A stretch of DNA of 64,000 nucleotides from Trichoplax sp. H2 (taxonomy: Eukaryota; Placozoa; Uniplacotomia; Trichoplacea): contig NOWV01000143.1 in the NCBI GenBank assembly GCA_003344405.1, forward strand, positions 62,001 through 126,000. Direction: 5' to 3'. The position numbers and the translations under genes are program-made. Positions 1-12,454 of the stretch are shown piece after piece (position 1 is the stretch's first letter; each line of letters opens with the position of its first letter). Below the pieces are notes generated by a model, which did not search any database, had not been told where the DNA came from, and was given only the letters and a program-made list of their open reading frames with translations.

Positions 1-110
1 CAGTACACTGTACTGTACAGTACTCCACTATACAACAGTATACTGTACACCCTACCGTACTATACACCGTACTGCGCTGTACTATACAGTACACTGCACT
101 GCACGTCATT
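1..110. repeat. GTAC-palindromic repeat cluster at the left edge
   Basis: This stretch is built almost entirely from overlapping CAGTAC, TGTAC and ACTGTAC words, many self-complementary, so either strand can fold back on itself. It lies about 100 bp upstream of the securin-like start codon and belongs to the same family as the clusters near 3570, 10130, 19490, 20220 and 63070. I see no open coding frame that makes sense in it. Whether it is a degenerate mobile element or a locally expanded simple sequence cannot be told from the window alone. Confidence 0.6.
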
Positions 111-211
111 GCGGCAATTTTCAAAATCGTCAGTCGGTTGGTTTTTGCAGCATCGTTCTCCATCGACAAAACTGTAAATATCGTCAACACAAGCAAATCG
201 TTGTCAAAATC

Positions 212-1241
212 ATGTCTAGTCAAGCTCAGCGGAAAGAAAATTTACATGCTACTCGGCCTCTTCAAGGTTCGGTTCATGGGTTGATGAGTTTAATTTGGAT
301 TGAAATTAGCCTGTACAATGCAAGTAGCTGTATTGCTGTGTACTGATGTCTTTTTCAATGACTTGTTTATTGATCGATGGATAGGAAAGCAACTTCTATC
401 CAATCAGTCATCAACGAAACGTAGGGCCCTAGGAGATATTGGAAATGATACAAAACTAAGAAAACAGGCTTTACCTAAAAAGCATAATGTACCTCTTGGC
501 AATGTCATGAAAAAAGAAGTCAACGTTGTTCGTGATACTACAATCGACTATGACTGTGAAATCGAGAAACCATCATTTCCGTTAACTGGTTCGTATACTG
601 TAGTATGTACTGTATAGTACAACTAAAAGTTGCATTAATAAGACTCGGTGTAGTTTGCCTTGAAGTGCAATGTTAATAACGTGTATTATTAAATTGTGTT
701 ACACATTGAATGTCTGCATGTACTGGAATACATTGAATTCATGGAATGGACTACAGTAATCGATGAAGAGGAAAATTTTGCCCCTCCAACTTTCTTTCCC
801 AACGTTAAAACTCGTGTAACATTAGACTTTGTCAGGACTTCACCGTGCAACTCAAGCAATACGCTTGCATTGGCTGATTCTAATTGGGAACCTAATTTAT
901 TGGAACTTATCGGTATGCTTGCTATTTTTAAGCTGTAAAACATTCAATTATTTCTTTATTTTTACGCTTGAATCTGTCCAATAATTTCACTTAATGCACT
1001 TCCTAAGAAATCAACTATAGTCACCTAATAGATGATATGTTGTTGAATAGTCTTACTAATTACGTGTTGAATATCGTGGATGAAAATATATTTGAATACT
1101 GTACTCTAAAATGTTAAAATGACTTCAGGTTCGACAAGTGCCCAAGATAGCATGACGTTGTGTCCTGTCAATGAAGATGATGATCTGGACGGTGATGACT
1201 ACAGTCAGCTAAGATTATCGGATATTGACTTTGAAATGTAA
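212..1241 (+). CDS. PTTG1-like: securin-like separase inhibitor (PTTG1 family), 4 exons, about 175 aa
   Basis: Exons 212-266, 385-588, 757-912 and 1129-1241 join in phase through GT-AG introns to 528 nt including TAA. The first ATG is used because a KEN box follows at once (residues 8-10). A destruction box RRALGDIGN lies at about residues 31-39 and a basic middle region follows. The motif EIEK at residues 77-80 lies before SFPL, as in human securin, where EIEK precedes FFPF and acts as a separase pseudosubstrate. The third exon has DEEE and SNWEPNLLEL, resembling human DEERELE and PPWESNLL, and the C-terminus is acidic (DDDLDGDDY). Human securin is 202 residues, so the length is similar. In the family, securin binds and inhibits separase until APC/C degrades it through KEN and D boxes at anaphase. 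Motifs and splicing are seen; the securin assignment is inferred, because the family diverges fast. A generic APC/C substrate is the alternative. Confidence 0.78.
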
Positions 1242-4117
1242 TCTGTGTACAGTACATACCCTCATTTCCAATATTATATCAGTTAGTGTACTATAAATCA
1301 TAAGACTGATAGTGATATCACTTTACTCTCTACTTTTACATAGTCTACTAAGTAATGTGGCTTAATGTCAATTTATTAACTGCTTGATGAACTACAAGTA
1401 AACGTTTTTCAATATTGCAATTTGTAGTTTACTCACTACTACTTTAAATCGGACAAAGCAGTGTTTAGAAATAACTAGTTTTCTTACCGAAAACCCTGTA
1501 CAAAATCGATATGACTACAGAAAACATTTATTTATTATTGTACAGCTATATGTGTGATTTAAACTATTACCAGAGGATATATACTGTATTTGTTGCAGAA
1601 ACAACATCAAAGTGGTCATCAATGATTCATTTTGTTCTAGTTAATCCATGCTTCTACTTGTGTGTCCCATCAAACGTAATACTTTGGTTGAGAAATCATT
1701 GGATGATTGATCAATCCGACATAGCTATGCCTAATATATATCTATCTTTATCTACTATACTTAAATATTGTCTGTTTGAAGGAACAATTGCCTTCTTTTT
1801 CCAATGTGCATTACAATGACACTTTAACCGATAAACCATTTGCAAAGCTTGAACTTTTGATAAATGTAAATTCAACTTTAAAATGAATTGATGATTTATT
1901 GCACTCGATTGCAAATAACTGTTCCAATTTTGTCTACATGATTTAAAGCGTGTATTTATTATGTATAAATAAGGCGGTAGTGAACTGCCCGGTACATTTT
2001 CAATAACTAGTTATTAGGCTATATTGATGCTGAATCAAATTAGGCATTGCTGTTTTACATAAATCAGGAAAACTGATGCAATGCACGTTTACTCAGAGCA
2101 GGAACAAGTAATAATCATTTTTTTACTTGAAACAACAACAGTAATATATCATGAGCAAATCAGGCTAGTCGTAATTGTATGTTGCTTCCTTCTATAGTAC
2201 TTCACTGATAATTACATAGTGTGTTATATTGTCATCCAGTTATTCGGACTCACTTCTCCGTCTACCCGGGTAGCCTTTATTTTGCAGATTGCAGGTACTC
2301 GGATCATGTTTTATTCTTCTGGTTATTATGTGCAATTGCATTAATGTAATTGGATCATCTCAGTATTGCATATATGTATTTAATTTATTGATATATATAT
2401 ATATAGACTTATACAGTATATGCCACGTATAATCCACATCACACGGCCAGGCACTAGACTTAATTGGGCACTCGGGTCTGCAAGCAATTCAGAATGTTAC
2501 TGTACACTGTACATTATGTCGGTATTAGAAAACGACAATAATCGTACAGTAGTATCGTGCGATGCTAAAACTAAAATTATAGCCAGTACTATAAAACTTT
2601 GATACGAATCAAGATATTTAATACTAATCATGTCAGTGCTGGTAGACTGAATTATTAAGGTATGATAGTGCACTAAGCATAACATCTGTTAATATTACCA
2701 GAACTTTTATTCGCACAGTATGGTGTGCGGGTTCGGCTGCTGTAGCTAGTTGTACGGTAATCTAGACCCGATCATGGTCTACAGTCCACACTGTTCAGTA
2801 TGTTCTAGTAATAATCTATGTACCATATTAAAAAGTGAAGTTGAACGAGTGGGTACTAGCTAACTCGTACACTATAAATATTAAATATTACCAGCAATAC
2901 TGGTGAAAGTTTCATCGTCTATTTTAAAAGCGTCAAACACAATACGTTTAAACGTATTACTGGAAGTATGATTTGAGAATTATAATATCTTGATTTTTAT
3001 CTATAGGCGCTACTTTTCCAATTCAGTTATCGATGACAAGTTGAATGAAGTACCTATGTAATCCCCTTTCATTCGATAGGTGTGAATAGTAAAGACTACT
3101 ATACGAGTAAAACGCTTGAAAAATATACAAATCATTACGGACTGTATTATGTCTGATGGTCGGTTAGAACATATTAGATCCATTTTTACACCATTGCACT
3201 ATCGAACGTTTGACAGTGTACCGGGCTTGGAGGATTTGCTGCAGACACTTTATCGTATTAACTTCACTTTAATCTACGTTGGATCGATTGAACGCTGCAA
3301 AATAACAACTATAATTCCACTCTCGTAATATCCAATTTGCATTGATATCGTTTCATCTACAAGGTACTACTGTAGTGTACAGTTACTACAGTATAGTATA
3401 ACGTGATTAATTTCCTTTCCGATAAATCGGTGCATGTCTTTGTGATCAATTTTTACGACGAATTCTATAAAATTTATATGAGACGAAAGACTGGTATAAA
3501 TTTGACTCCAAACTGGTCTTCCATTTATTCCATTTTTTCCTCATTTGAACCGAAATTCATCCCATCGTACAGTACACTGAATCAACAATATAGTGTGGAA
3601 AACGGACAGACAGACATCAAGTTACGGTACAGTACACTCACTGTACTGTACAGTACGATAGAATGGCATGCCGCTCTACAGTACAGTACAGTATGGCGAT
3701 TGCAGGCAGTTTAATCCAGCTTCAGCCACTGACTGCGCCGCAGACTACAGTAGAGTACAGTACATTGTACTGTACAGCACTTCAGAGAAATGAAGCAAAG
3801 CCTGACTCAATACTCCATCTGTCCAGTAGTCGGCCGTAGACCGCACGGATAGGGAAGACTACTGTAGAGACCCTTGGTGAACACTCCATTGCCTCGTAAA
3901 ATCAATGAATCAGTAGACAATATTATGCAAGTCCATGGTAGTGGCTAGAGTTTCTATCCTATCGATGGTTAAATATGGAAAATAGTGATAGACAAAATTC
4001 TTGATTGGTAGAATAGATGGTATTAACATTGATCCAAGTGGCGTTAAAGCTGAAGAAGGAAATTGAAGGTATAAAAACTGACTGTTAGTAGGAACTCGCA
4101 CGACTGTATCGAACGCA
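1242..4117. other. intergenic region, securin-like to SLC30A9
   Basis: Several open frames of 60-103 codons occur here (for example 1511-1819 and 3403-3714), but none shows a recognisable domain, and the 3403-3714 frame runs through palindromic repeats. A short AT microsatellite lies near 2391-2405. The first few hundred bases are probably the 3' UTR of the securin-like gene, and the last 200 bases probably hold the SLC30A9 promoter. I found no convincing gene. Confidence 0.5.
3565..3780. repeat. GTAC-palindromic repeat cluster
   Basis: At least five GTACAGTACA / TGTACTGTACAGTAC blocks lie within about 200 bp, separated by unique sequence. The blocks are locally palindromic. This is the same family as the clusters elsewhere in the window. 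It sits about 350 bp upstream of the SLC30A9 start codon. Confidence 0.6.
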
Positions 4118-7100
4118 ATGGCGTTATCGCGTTTGCCAGGTATTTTAGCAATGTACCAATATGCTGTCAGTGCTCACAAAGTTGCCATCAGATTACCGAC
4201 TTTATCCTATCGAAGTAAGTGGACAAAGTTCAATGTACACATTGTGTAGAGATGGAAATGAAATTTTGAATACAGCAGAATGAGATGTAATCCTACTTTC
4301 ATTGTCATATGGAACATTGTATCAGTGCTTTGTTTTTATATTACACTGCTGGCTTGTAGTAATGTACTTACAATATCTCTGGTCTCTGATTTGCCTTGCC
4401 GAGAGTTTACTTCAGTGATCATGGAGTCAATGACGTACTGGATTAATTCTTGCTTAATCTATGCTATCATTCTAGTTTGATAGAAAGATTATCTGATTCA
4501 ATAACCCCAAAATCAATACAAATACTCAATTTACTTGATATTAGTTAGTACTGCGGGACTACAATATTTCATCACAGTTACACCAATTGAATTGCTAACT
4601 TCATAGCAACACGTATTCCAAACGTAAATCTCCTCTTTCATTATGCTAGGTGTTTCCTATGACTTGACTGCACTATTTCATGATCGCAGTTGGGTAACAA
4701 AGTATCGTTATGCAGCACCAATTCGTGGATGTGCAAGTAGCAATCACAACGACGATCCGAAGAAAGAAGATAAAATGGATACCAGTACGGTTGAAGCCAA
4801 ACGTGAGTTTTCGACATTGCAGCTTACTACGCTATTTCTCTTTGTCTACTTTCGACCTAAACATGGATTATTATACCACTGCATAGAAATTATAATCATC
4901 CTTCTATTTCATTAGTTTTGGTGGTTATTAATAGTTCAACAATTTAAAGTAATAATGCTATCATTAAAATCGTTTCTGGCTCTCTACAATTTCGGATATT
5001 TTTGTGATGATTTATAGTATTATGGTACAGTAGATAGAGAGATATAACAAACTACTACGGTATGCATTATGTTTTCAATGACTTACTGTCAACTATAGTA
5101 TACAAGTATGTGTAGTATGAATTGCATGAACGACTTTCAGTCTACTGAAATGTTAATATAATTAGGATGCTTTGCTTTATTTTGGGATAATTACAGCTAA
5201 ACCTACCAAACCAAGATGGAAACCTACAATTATGGACAAAAATGCCAAGCATACCCAAAATACTCAAATTACAGTTGTAAGAGCAATGAACGATTACCTC
5301 CTGACTTTAGAGTAAGTTGAAAGATTATAATTCGTTACTATTTTCACAGCACTGCTATAAGATGCAATCCATGATAACTTTGTTAGTCGATTTCTACAAT
5401 CGCTAAAATTTGGTACAGTAATATATTTGACAGCAATTACATTGATAGTTGACTATATTGCATGTAGTACTGCAAAGGATGTCACGTTGTATCGCGTACA
5501 ATAGTTGTTGATTTAAGCTTTATACTAACACGTACGTAGCAACAAATTGAAACCTTTTGCTTGATTAATGTAGAGATTTACAGGATCTTAAACATATATC
5601 CGTCCGCAGTGCTTATGCATCGGAATTTACCTCGGAATTTATATATTGGAAGTCGGATGTTGAGAAAAGGTAATATCTTGAATATTCTATTTAGGTTATG
5701 CTATGTTTAAATTCGTTTCAAAAGACGATATAAAAAATACGATTTATGAGGGTATAACATACGTGTAATAGCTTAAAAATAATGAAACTTGTTACATCCA
5801 TGACTAAGATTTGATAATTTATTTGGTTTGCTTCATTAGGGCAATAGCAAAATGGGGAAATTTGGAGAATTTAGATAAGGAATTACGCAAAGTGAAAGAG
5901 AAGCTTGATGATGATGAGAGAGGAAGACGAGGTTATAACTTTCTTCAAACATTGTCTTTCTAATAGTTTTAGTAATCCGTGATGGCTATTGTTTTTATAT
6001 GGACAAATATTGGTTTACTCTTACTTTTTAAAAACTATACGTGATTCTGCAAAATGTAAGCCACCCGGATTAAATCTTACATTGAAGTATTCTTTTGCTT
6101 TATACAATAAGGTTTAAGCGCCTTAATGGGACATTTGAAAAAGCAAGTTAAAGATCAGCAAAAATTAAATGTGGATCATAAGGTGATTTAATTAACGTAA
6201 GATTCAAAGTTGTAGATACTGATGCTGTCTAGTTGCAAGCACTTCCGTTGTAATTATGTTATTACAAGATATTGACGCATGCTGGTCTGGTCTAGTGCTT
6301 TATACCGTATTTCGTAGTAATCTTATACTAAATAGATCTTTTATGTTAAAAGCTGTTTGGTAGTCAAGAAGAACGTATGTCACACGTTCGAGGCTCTGCA
6401 AAATTGGTTATGTATGCTATTCTAAGGTACTACTTATCTACTTTATAATATTTATTAACTATAAATGTCAATGTAAAGTGCGTCATTAATACTACCTTCT
6501 TCCTGTTTTTATTACTGCTAATAGCTTACTCGCTACCTAACTATTATATAATATATTTTTATCTTAATTTTAGTAATGTTTCCGTTATGTGCTTTAAACT
6601 ATTGGCATATATTTGGACTGGTTCAGCTTCAATGCTATCAGAGGGAATACATTCTCTAGCTGATGTAGCCAATCAGGTATAAATTCTGAACTAGTTGTTG
6701 TGCCTATTTTATAGTTATGTGAACTGATCTTTCCACATTATTCTCTAGTGTCTATTATTATATGGAATATTTTACTCCCTTAGGCAGCCTTCGCCTGATC
6801 ATCCGTTAGTTTCAGTTACTTGATATTTCTTAGTGATGATTTAATGATAGTAAGCCTTATGAATGATTAATACATTACTATATTGCATTCTGTCTATAGC
6901 TATGGATTTTCTCGTGCACGCTACGTTTATGCTCTCATAAGTGGAGTGGGTATCTTTTGTGTGGGCGCCGGCGTTAATATATATCATGGAATCTCGTTAC
7001 TTATGAATCCTCATCAGCTTGAGTCATTGCTTGTGGTAATTTGGAAATACTACTACAGCTTGTTGTCGAATTATGATATAAATCTCTTAGAATTATTAAA

Positions 7101-8655
7101 TCCATAGAATCCATTGATTTATAAAATTTACTACCTGTGTCAACTTATGATATTGTACATTTTTTAAATTACCGAAATATGAAGATATTGAATAATTATT
7201 TATACTACAGGCATATTCTATACTCGCCGGCTCATTCGTAGTAGAAGGAGGTAGATGTGGTTTTATAATTGTATTAATAATACCTATTTGTAATATTGTT
7301 AAATTGGAAGATCGTTTTCTTAACGATTGATGAAGAAATAAACTTCATTTTTAGCCACACTTATGGCTGCCATCACTCAAGTTAGGAAAAATGCAACTGA
7401 GACTGGTTTAACCTTCAAGGAATATGGTAATGTTGGTGTTGATGTGATTTCCATTCGGTCAATAAGGTGCTAATTTACCCTATTTCTACACTATAGTTTT
7501 AAAAGGACGCGATCCAAATGTGGTAGCAGTATTATTAGAAGATGGTATAGCAGTGGCTGGTGTTTCGTTAGCAGGAATTTGTCTTGCCCTGGCATCGTTA
7601 ACCGGAAATCCATTATACGATGCAGCAGGATCTATCGCTGTTGGAGGTAGTATAAAATACTTTATATCCATTGCTGCTGATTACATTTAATAAGTTAGTG
7701 AATTAATTAAGGTTGTACCTTTTACGAAATAAAAATGTATAATAAAAATTAATTACAATAGGTATGCTAGGCGTGATGGCTCTATTCCTTATACAACGTA
7801 ATGGTGATGCTTTGGTAGGCAGGTAGGTTTTATTCATTAGTTCTTACTACGCCGAACCAATGATGTGATTTCATTAACAGTAATTGTGTAAAATATTCAT
7901 TATTGATTGGATAGATCTATCCCGTATAATCGCCTTCGACAAATAGTGGAGCTAATAGAAAATGACGTTATGATAAGGTTAGAGACAGTGATCAATATTG
8001 TTTAGTCATATAAATTACCGTATTAAGATTGAATTATTTTTGGGGGATATTAGATCGATTCATGATGTTAAAGCAACGGAATTGGGTTTGATATTGCTAC
8101 TAAAATTGTACAATTTTTGTAGAATAAAAAGCAAATGGTGGTTTTTATTAAATTATAATACATGTCTTATACACTAAAGGTGCGGATACCGTTAGATTTA
8201 AAGCGGAAATCAATTTCGATGGTCGTGAAGTTACAAGGTCCTACGCTAATAATATAGACTTGGAGGAGCTACTTGTTGTAGGTTGCGTTGATTGTAAAAT
8301 AGAATTGTAGAGTATAGCTTAGCTTATTTTGATTTTAGCTTTGGTTATGAAGACTCTTCCTTTTGTTGATAGTGCGTAAAGGAAATAAAAACTGTTGAAG
8401 AATTAAATGAGTTTATATTGCATCACGGTGAACGTGTCATTGATGTATTGGGTGTTGAAGTTGATCGAATTGAGAAAAACATTAAGGTGAGTCCACAATG
8501 ACAGACAAATACTGTACTTTTCTTTTGCTATCCTGTAGATCAATAACGTTTAAGCATTAATTAGTTAAATTTAACTTCTTGGTATGTTGATTTTATCTAT
8601 CATTTAATAGAAAGCATCTCCTGAAGTCCGACATGTGGATTTAGAAATTCTATAA
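4118..8655 (+). CDS. SLC30A9: mitochondrial zinc transporter ZnT9 (SLC30A9), 19 exons, 555 aa
   Basis: Exons: 4118-4214, 4650-4802, 5197-5311, 5574-5669, 5840-5931, 6112-6182, 6353-6426, 6574-6676, 6749-6804, 6900-7035, 7211-7250, 7355-7426, 7497-7646, 7762-7822, 7915-7977, 8054-8085, 8180-8277, 8373-8486, 8611-8655. All phases agree and give 556 codons with TAA; human ZnT9 is 568 aa. The N-terminus (MALSRLPGI...) is basic and hydrophobic with no acidic residues, like a mitochondrial presequence. A conserved pre-domain segment (LKHISVRSAYASEF) precedes the cation-diffusion-facilitator core. The core has WTGSASMLSEGIHSLAD with the His/Asp metal-site pair, then HPYGFSRARY, SGVGIFCVGAG, and the late LLEDGIAVAGV and TGNPLYDAAGS segments. 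The C-terminal cytosolic-type domain has VRFKAEINFDGR and ends VRHVDLEIL, nearly as in human. The human protein exports zinc from the mitochondrial matrix. Exon 17 is ended at 8277 rather than 8274 because this keeps the human spacing and a better donor. Confidence 0.95.
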
Positions 8656-10719
8656 TTCTAACCTTCGTAGTTATTGATCAACCGACTATTTATGGTTGAG
8701 GATATTGTTATGGATGAATTGATAGGAGGGTTTGTTAATGAAACTTAAAACTGCTTCACCACTGATGATGGTACTGTATTTAAATTTTGATTTACTGTAC
8801 AATGCAGTCTTTGGCTATATATATTTTTATATAGGAAAAATGATAACACTTAATTTAATTCTGCAGTAAAATTTAAAATTTATCTGAATTTTCTGTTTAA
8901 AGGCTAACAGTAGAGGTATTCAATGTAAATAGGTGATATGCATAGATACGAGATACTGTCCAAGTACACTGTACGTCCGAGTGTACTCACTACAGTACAT
9001 ATATCGTAGATTAGTTAGTTTATGTAATGTATGTTATTTTCAGTCTGTATATGCTGTAAATATGTTATTTATATGTTCATGAGACTGGATATTCTGAGAA
9101 TATCACTTTTACAGGTCTATGTTAGTATAATTGGTAACGTCTGCACATTGCTGCATTATGTTCAACTTTTATACAGGACTGAAGCATACTTCCAAAAAAT
9201 AGGGTAGTATTATTTTGTATGGATACAATTGCTATTTCATTGTCTTAATGCATGATTGCGAAGTGATAAATAAAGTATTGGCCATTCCAGGTTAAACTGC
9301 ATTCAAAATAAACGACTATACAATGGATCGATTCTTTCAAATATGCTTTTCTTAATAAGCAAAATTTGGCTAAAGCACCAAATGCACTCAGAACTGTTGC
9401 TTAATTTCACTTGGCAACTTTTGTGTTTTCTGACGCTTCAAGTAAATCCATGATCATCTGCAAAATGGATTGAGGAATCAACAGTAGTCTTCAATGCTTG
9501 CGCCAATCTGTGCTGGTTGATTGAATGAAGTAGGCCTTGTCATAACATTGATATAGATAATTTGTTATGTAGGAGCTACTTTCTATTTTTAGAATAGTGA
9601 GTAGTCCCTGGTTAGGATTTGTTGGATCGTTCCGACTTATGGAGCCTCATGTCATTGAACATGGTTGATAGGAGGTGGAGCAAAAACTCAGATCGCTCCA
9701 ACCTGCAAATGGTATTACCCATTAGTGCTGAATTACCGTCCTGGTGAGGAATGTTACAGTACAGTACAGTATAGCGCATGGCTAGCCATCCTTATTATGC
9801 AGTTGAATAATTGAATCAACACCTTGGTGTAAAAGCAAATGCAAGTGGATAGCTCAAAATAGAAACACTGTTGGAGGACAGATTGGGCATTTGCTTGAAC
9901 ACGGTGTCGTGCTTGCTTGCCATGATTCCAATACTGTACAGAGTGTACGGTACAAGGGTCACGGACTGATGGTCAAGCGCTGACAGCCAGCTGAGCCATC
10001 GTTCGATCATGGTGAACTACTCAGTCAGTGATCGTCAACCTGACTACTGATTGCGTGCTTGTTCTCACCACTGATCCAGCACCTGTTCCCATATGGTGGG
10101 TTATGTTGCACAGACTCTGAACAGTGCTACAGTACACGTACTGTAGACTGTACAATGTGCATACAGTATTTCTCCTGGTTTGCCAGCGCCTGATCGATGA
10201 CGCTGGTGTTTTGCCATATACAGGATAATTGGTATCATACACTGTACTGTCGAGGTACAATTTTGAACAGTATTTTGTAGTACTGTAGAGTACAGTGCAA
10301 AGTGATTCCGGTCGGGAACGTCGGCACTACAGTATAATGTACTGTAGTGCCGCCATGCCGCTCCCATACAAACCAGTACTGTATAGTGTACAGTGTACAG
10401 TACTGTGTACTGTGGTGAAAAGATTGCCGACAGTGGCATCGAGCTCATCGGGTACTGTACCGATCATTCCATAGTCACGCGCCGCACCGCAGAATTGTGA
10501 TGCAACTGGCACGTGACACCCATTGCACCAATCGCACTTCGTCGTCGACTGACTTCGCTTTACGTCATCATCTAGTGTCACTCGCTATGCGTTAAGTGGC
10601 AGTCAATTGGGAAAGTCTTTTCACTCTCTCTTTCGGCATCAAGGCAAACGCAGCTTTCGCTCCAACTTGGCCATTTTTTACTGTATAGTTCTTGCTTAGA
10701 AAAAAACTATTTTTCCAAA
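8656..10719. other. intergenic region, SLC30A9 to ATP6V0C
   Basis: An AATAAA at about 9268 could serve the SLC30A9 transcript. From about 9750 onward the sequence becomes less AT-rich and is dotted with GTACAGTAC palindromes. Minus-strand open frames at 10021-10260, 10101-10448 and 10327-10581 overlap these palindromes and have no recognisable product. The last 150 bases hold a pyrimidine-rich stretch and the likely ATP6V0C promoter and 5' UTR. I see no gene. Confidence 0.5.
10120..10420. repeat. GTAC-palindromic cluster with a perfect 13-bp hairpin
   Basis: Multiple GTACTGTA / TACAGTAC blocks occur over 300 bp. Within it, 10322-10334 and 10340-10352 are exact reverse complements (CGGCACTACAGTA and its complement) around the 5-nt loop TAATG. 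The cluster lies 300-600 bp upstream of the ATP6V0C start codon. Confidence 0.65.
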
Positions 10720-12454
10720 ATGACTGATACCAACGCTATTCCAATGTATACGCCATTCTTTGGTGTGATGGGTGCTACAGCAGCTATGGTTTTTAGCGGT
10801 AAGTGGAAAGTTTTTTTAGTTGTCAGAAGAGGGAACGGTCAATTTGGCCACAGTAGAAGTGTCATTTTTCCCACCATGTTGTACTGTACTGTATACAGTT
10901 GTAGCAGGGGTTGATAAAGCGTTTCAACTTGCGAGTGCATGGTGGTCGATGACAAGTCTACCATTTTTTTTTCTCATCATGTCTTTTATTTTATCCTACT
11001 TATCTTTAGCCTTGGGAGCCGCTTATGGTACCGCAAAATCGGGTACTGGTATCGCTGCCATGTCTGTTATGAGGCCCGAATTAATTATGAAGTCCATCAT
11101 TCCCGTAGTTATGGCTGGTATCATTGCCATCTATGGTCTTGTAGTAGCTGTTTTAATCGCCAACAGAAGTATCCTTAACATCCACATAAAATAATGTGAA
11201 TTATCGTACAACTCAAAAGAGATATTACAGTACAGGAGGAATAAAAAAGATACACACACTGTGTCAAACATCATATTTCTTTTCCTTAACTTAAACTTTT
11301 ATTTTACAGTCAAGCCAACCGAATATACCTTGTTTATGTAAGTACACCGCCAGTAAGAAATAGGGAACATATGTGTACCAATATGCCCTTCTAACGCGAC
11401 ACATGCTAGTCGCTGATATACCTTTGTAGTCTTAACTTGAATTCCCGTCATGGTATATTGCTTTCGATCGACTTTTACTCTACATTACAATCATTTAGTT
11501 TGGAAGAGACTGTCCGTAAAGCATATCAATATTCGATATTAATTCCCTAGATATTATCGTCATAACAACTTACTGTACTGTCTTTGTATCAAGAACTGGT
11601 CAGTCAACCAGTTCAAAGCGAGAATAGGGTAGCCATGAATATCTAAAATACTTTTGATAGTCGCCCTATCGTATCCATTGAAGTGAATTCCAACTCCTAC
11701 TTACAATAATATCTTGCTATCAGATAAGATACAGTCCGCCGCCTCCTCCTCCTCTTTTTCGAATGTTTCGACGTAGTAGTGCCATTTTACTATCAGTTCT
11801 CTTTCCAAAAAATATCTAGTCCGATCACTTCTCTATCGAACCAACATAGTATTCTAGGACAATAGATGACTTCTCTCTCAGTGATGTTCATTTCTTGATG
11901 ATCGTAGAATTAGATAGACAATCCAATGCTACAACGACATTGAAATAGCATTTCATTCTTGAACTGTTGTCACAAACAGTAAAATGGAATCATTACCCTA
12001 TTAAGGTCATTAAATTCACCTTTCATGTTCAAGATATAGCTTGTAGCGCGTGTAATCAACTTATTCTAGTTGCCCATATTGCGCCACATGTTGCGTTGAT
12101 CTCAATAGAAGATGTATGAGTTGAAGCACGCTGTAGTATGTTGATCCCATTACCAATGTCAATGAAACTTAACCATGATTCTATCTTTGAACATTTTTTG
12201 AACTTGACGCATTTTAATCTTGTTGAAATGGATTTTCTTGTAGGAGTTTTGTCGATCTTGGTGCCGGCCTAAGTGTTGGTCTTAGTGGTTTGGCTGCTGG
12301 TTTCGCTATCGGTATTGTAGGTGATGCTGGTGTCCGTGGTACTGCCCAACAGCCACGTCTTTTCGTCGGTATGATCTTGATCCTCATCTTTGCCGAAGTA
12401 TTGGGTCTTTACGGTTTGATCGTAGCTCTGATCATGTCAACCAAGTCTGGTTAA
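10720..12454 (+). CDS. ATP6V0C: V-type H+-ATPase 16-kDa proteolipid subunit c, 4 exons, 158 aa
   Basis: Exons 10720-10798, 11010-11168, 11310-11337 and 12244-12454 join in phase to 159 codons including TAA; the human protein is 155 aa. The ring-forming c subunit of the membrane V0 sector carries protons across endomembranes. Four hydrophobic segments are visible. The first pair includes [33 protein letters not shown] and [14 protein letters not shown]. The second pair includes [37 protein letters not shown] and [15 protein letters not shown]. The Glu in FAEVLG (about residue 140) is the essential proton-binding residue. The start ATG has an A-rich leader (CCAAAATG). Exon 3 is only 28 nt and encodes the inter-repeat loop, which differs from human in sequence. 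Without splicing of intron 2 the frame would end within 30 nt. The next gene, TRAP1, converges on it. Confidence 0.97.

Noticed and set aside
1511-1819. 102-codon frame with hydrophobic stretches that could look like a membrane protein
   Set aside because: Hydrophobicity follows from the AT-rich composition; no exon partners or conserved motif.
3403-3714. 103-codon plus-strand open frame
   Set aside because: The second half is palindromic repeat and the first half matches no family I know.
10021-10581. Three overlapping minus-strand open frames of 79-115 codons
   Set aside because: They run through GTAC palindromes, which happen to lack stops in several frames; no domain or splice signals support them.
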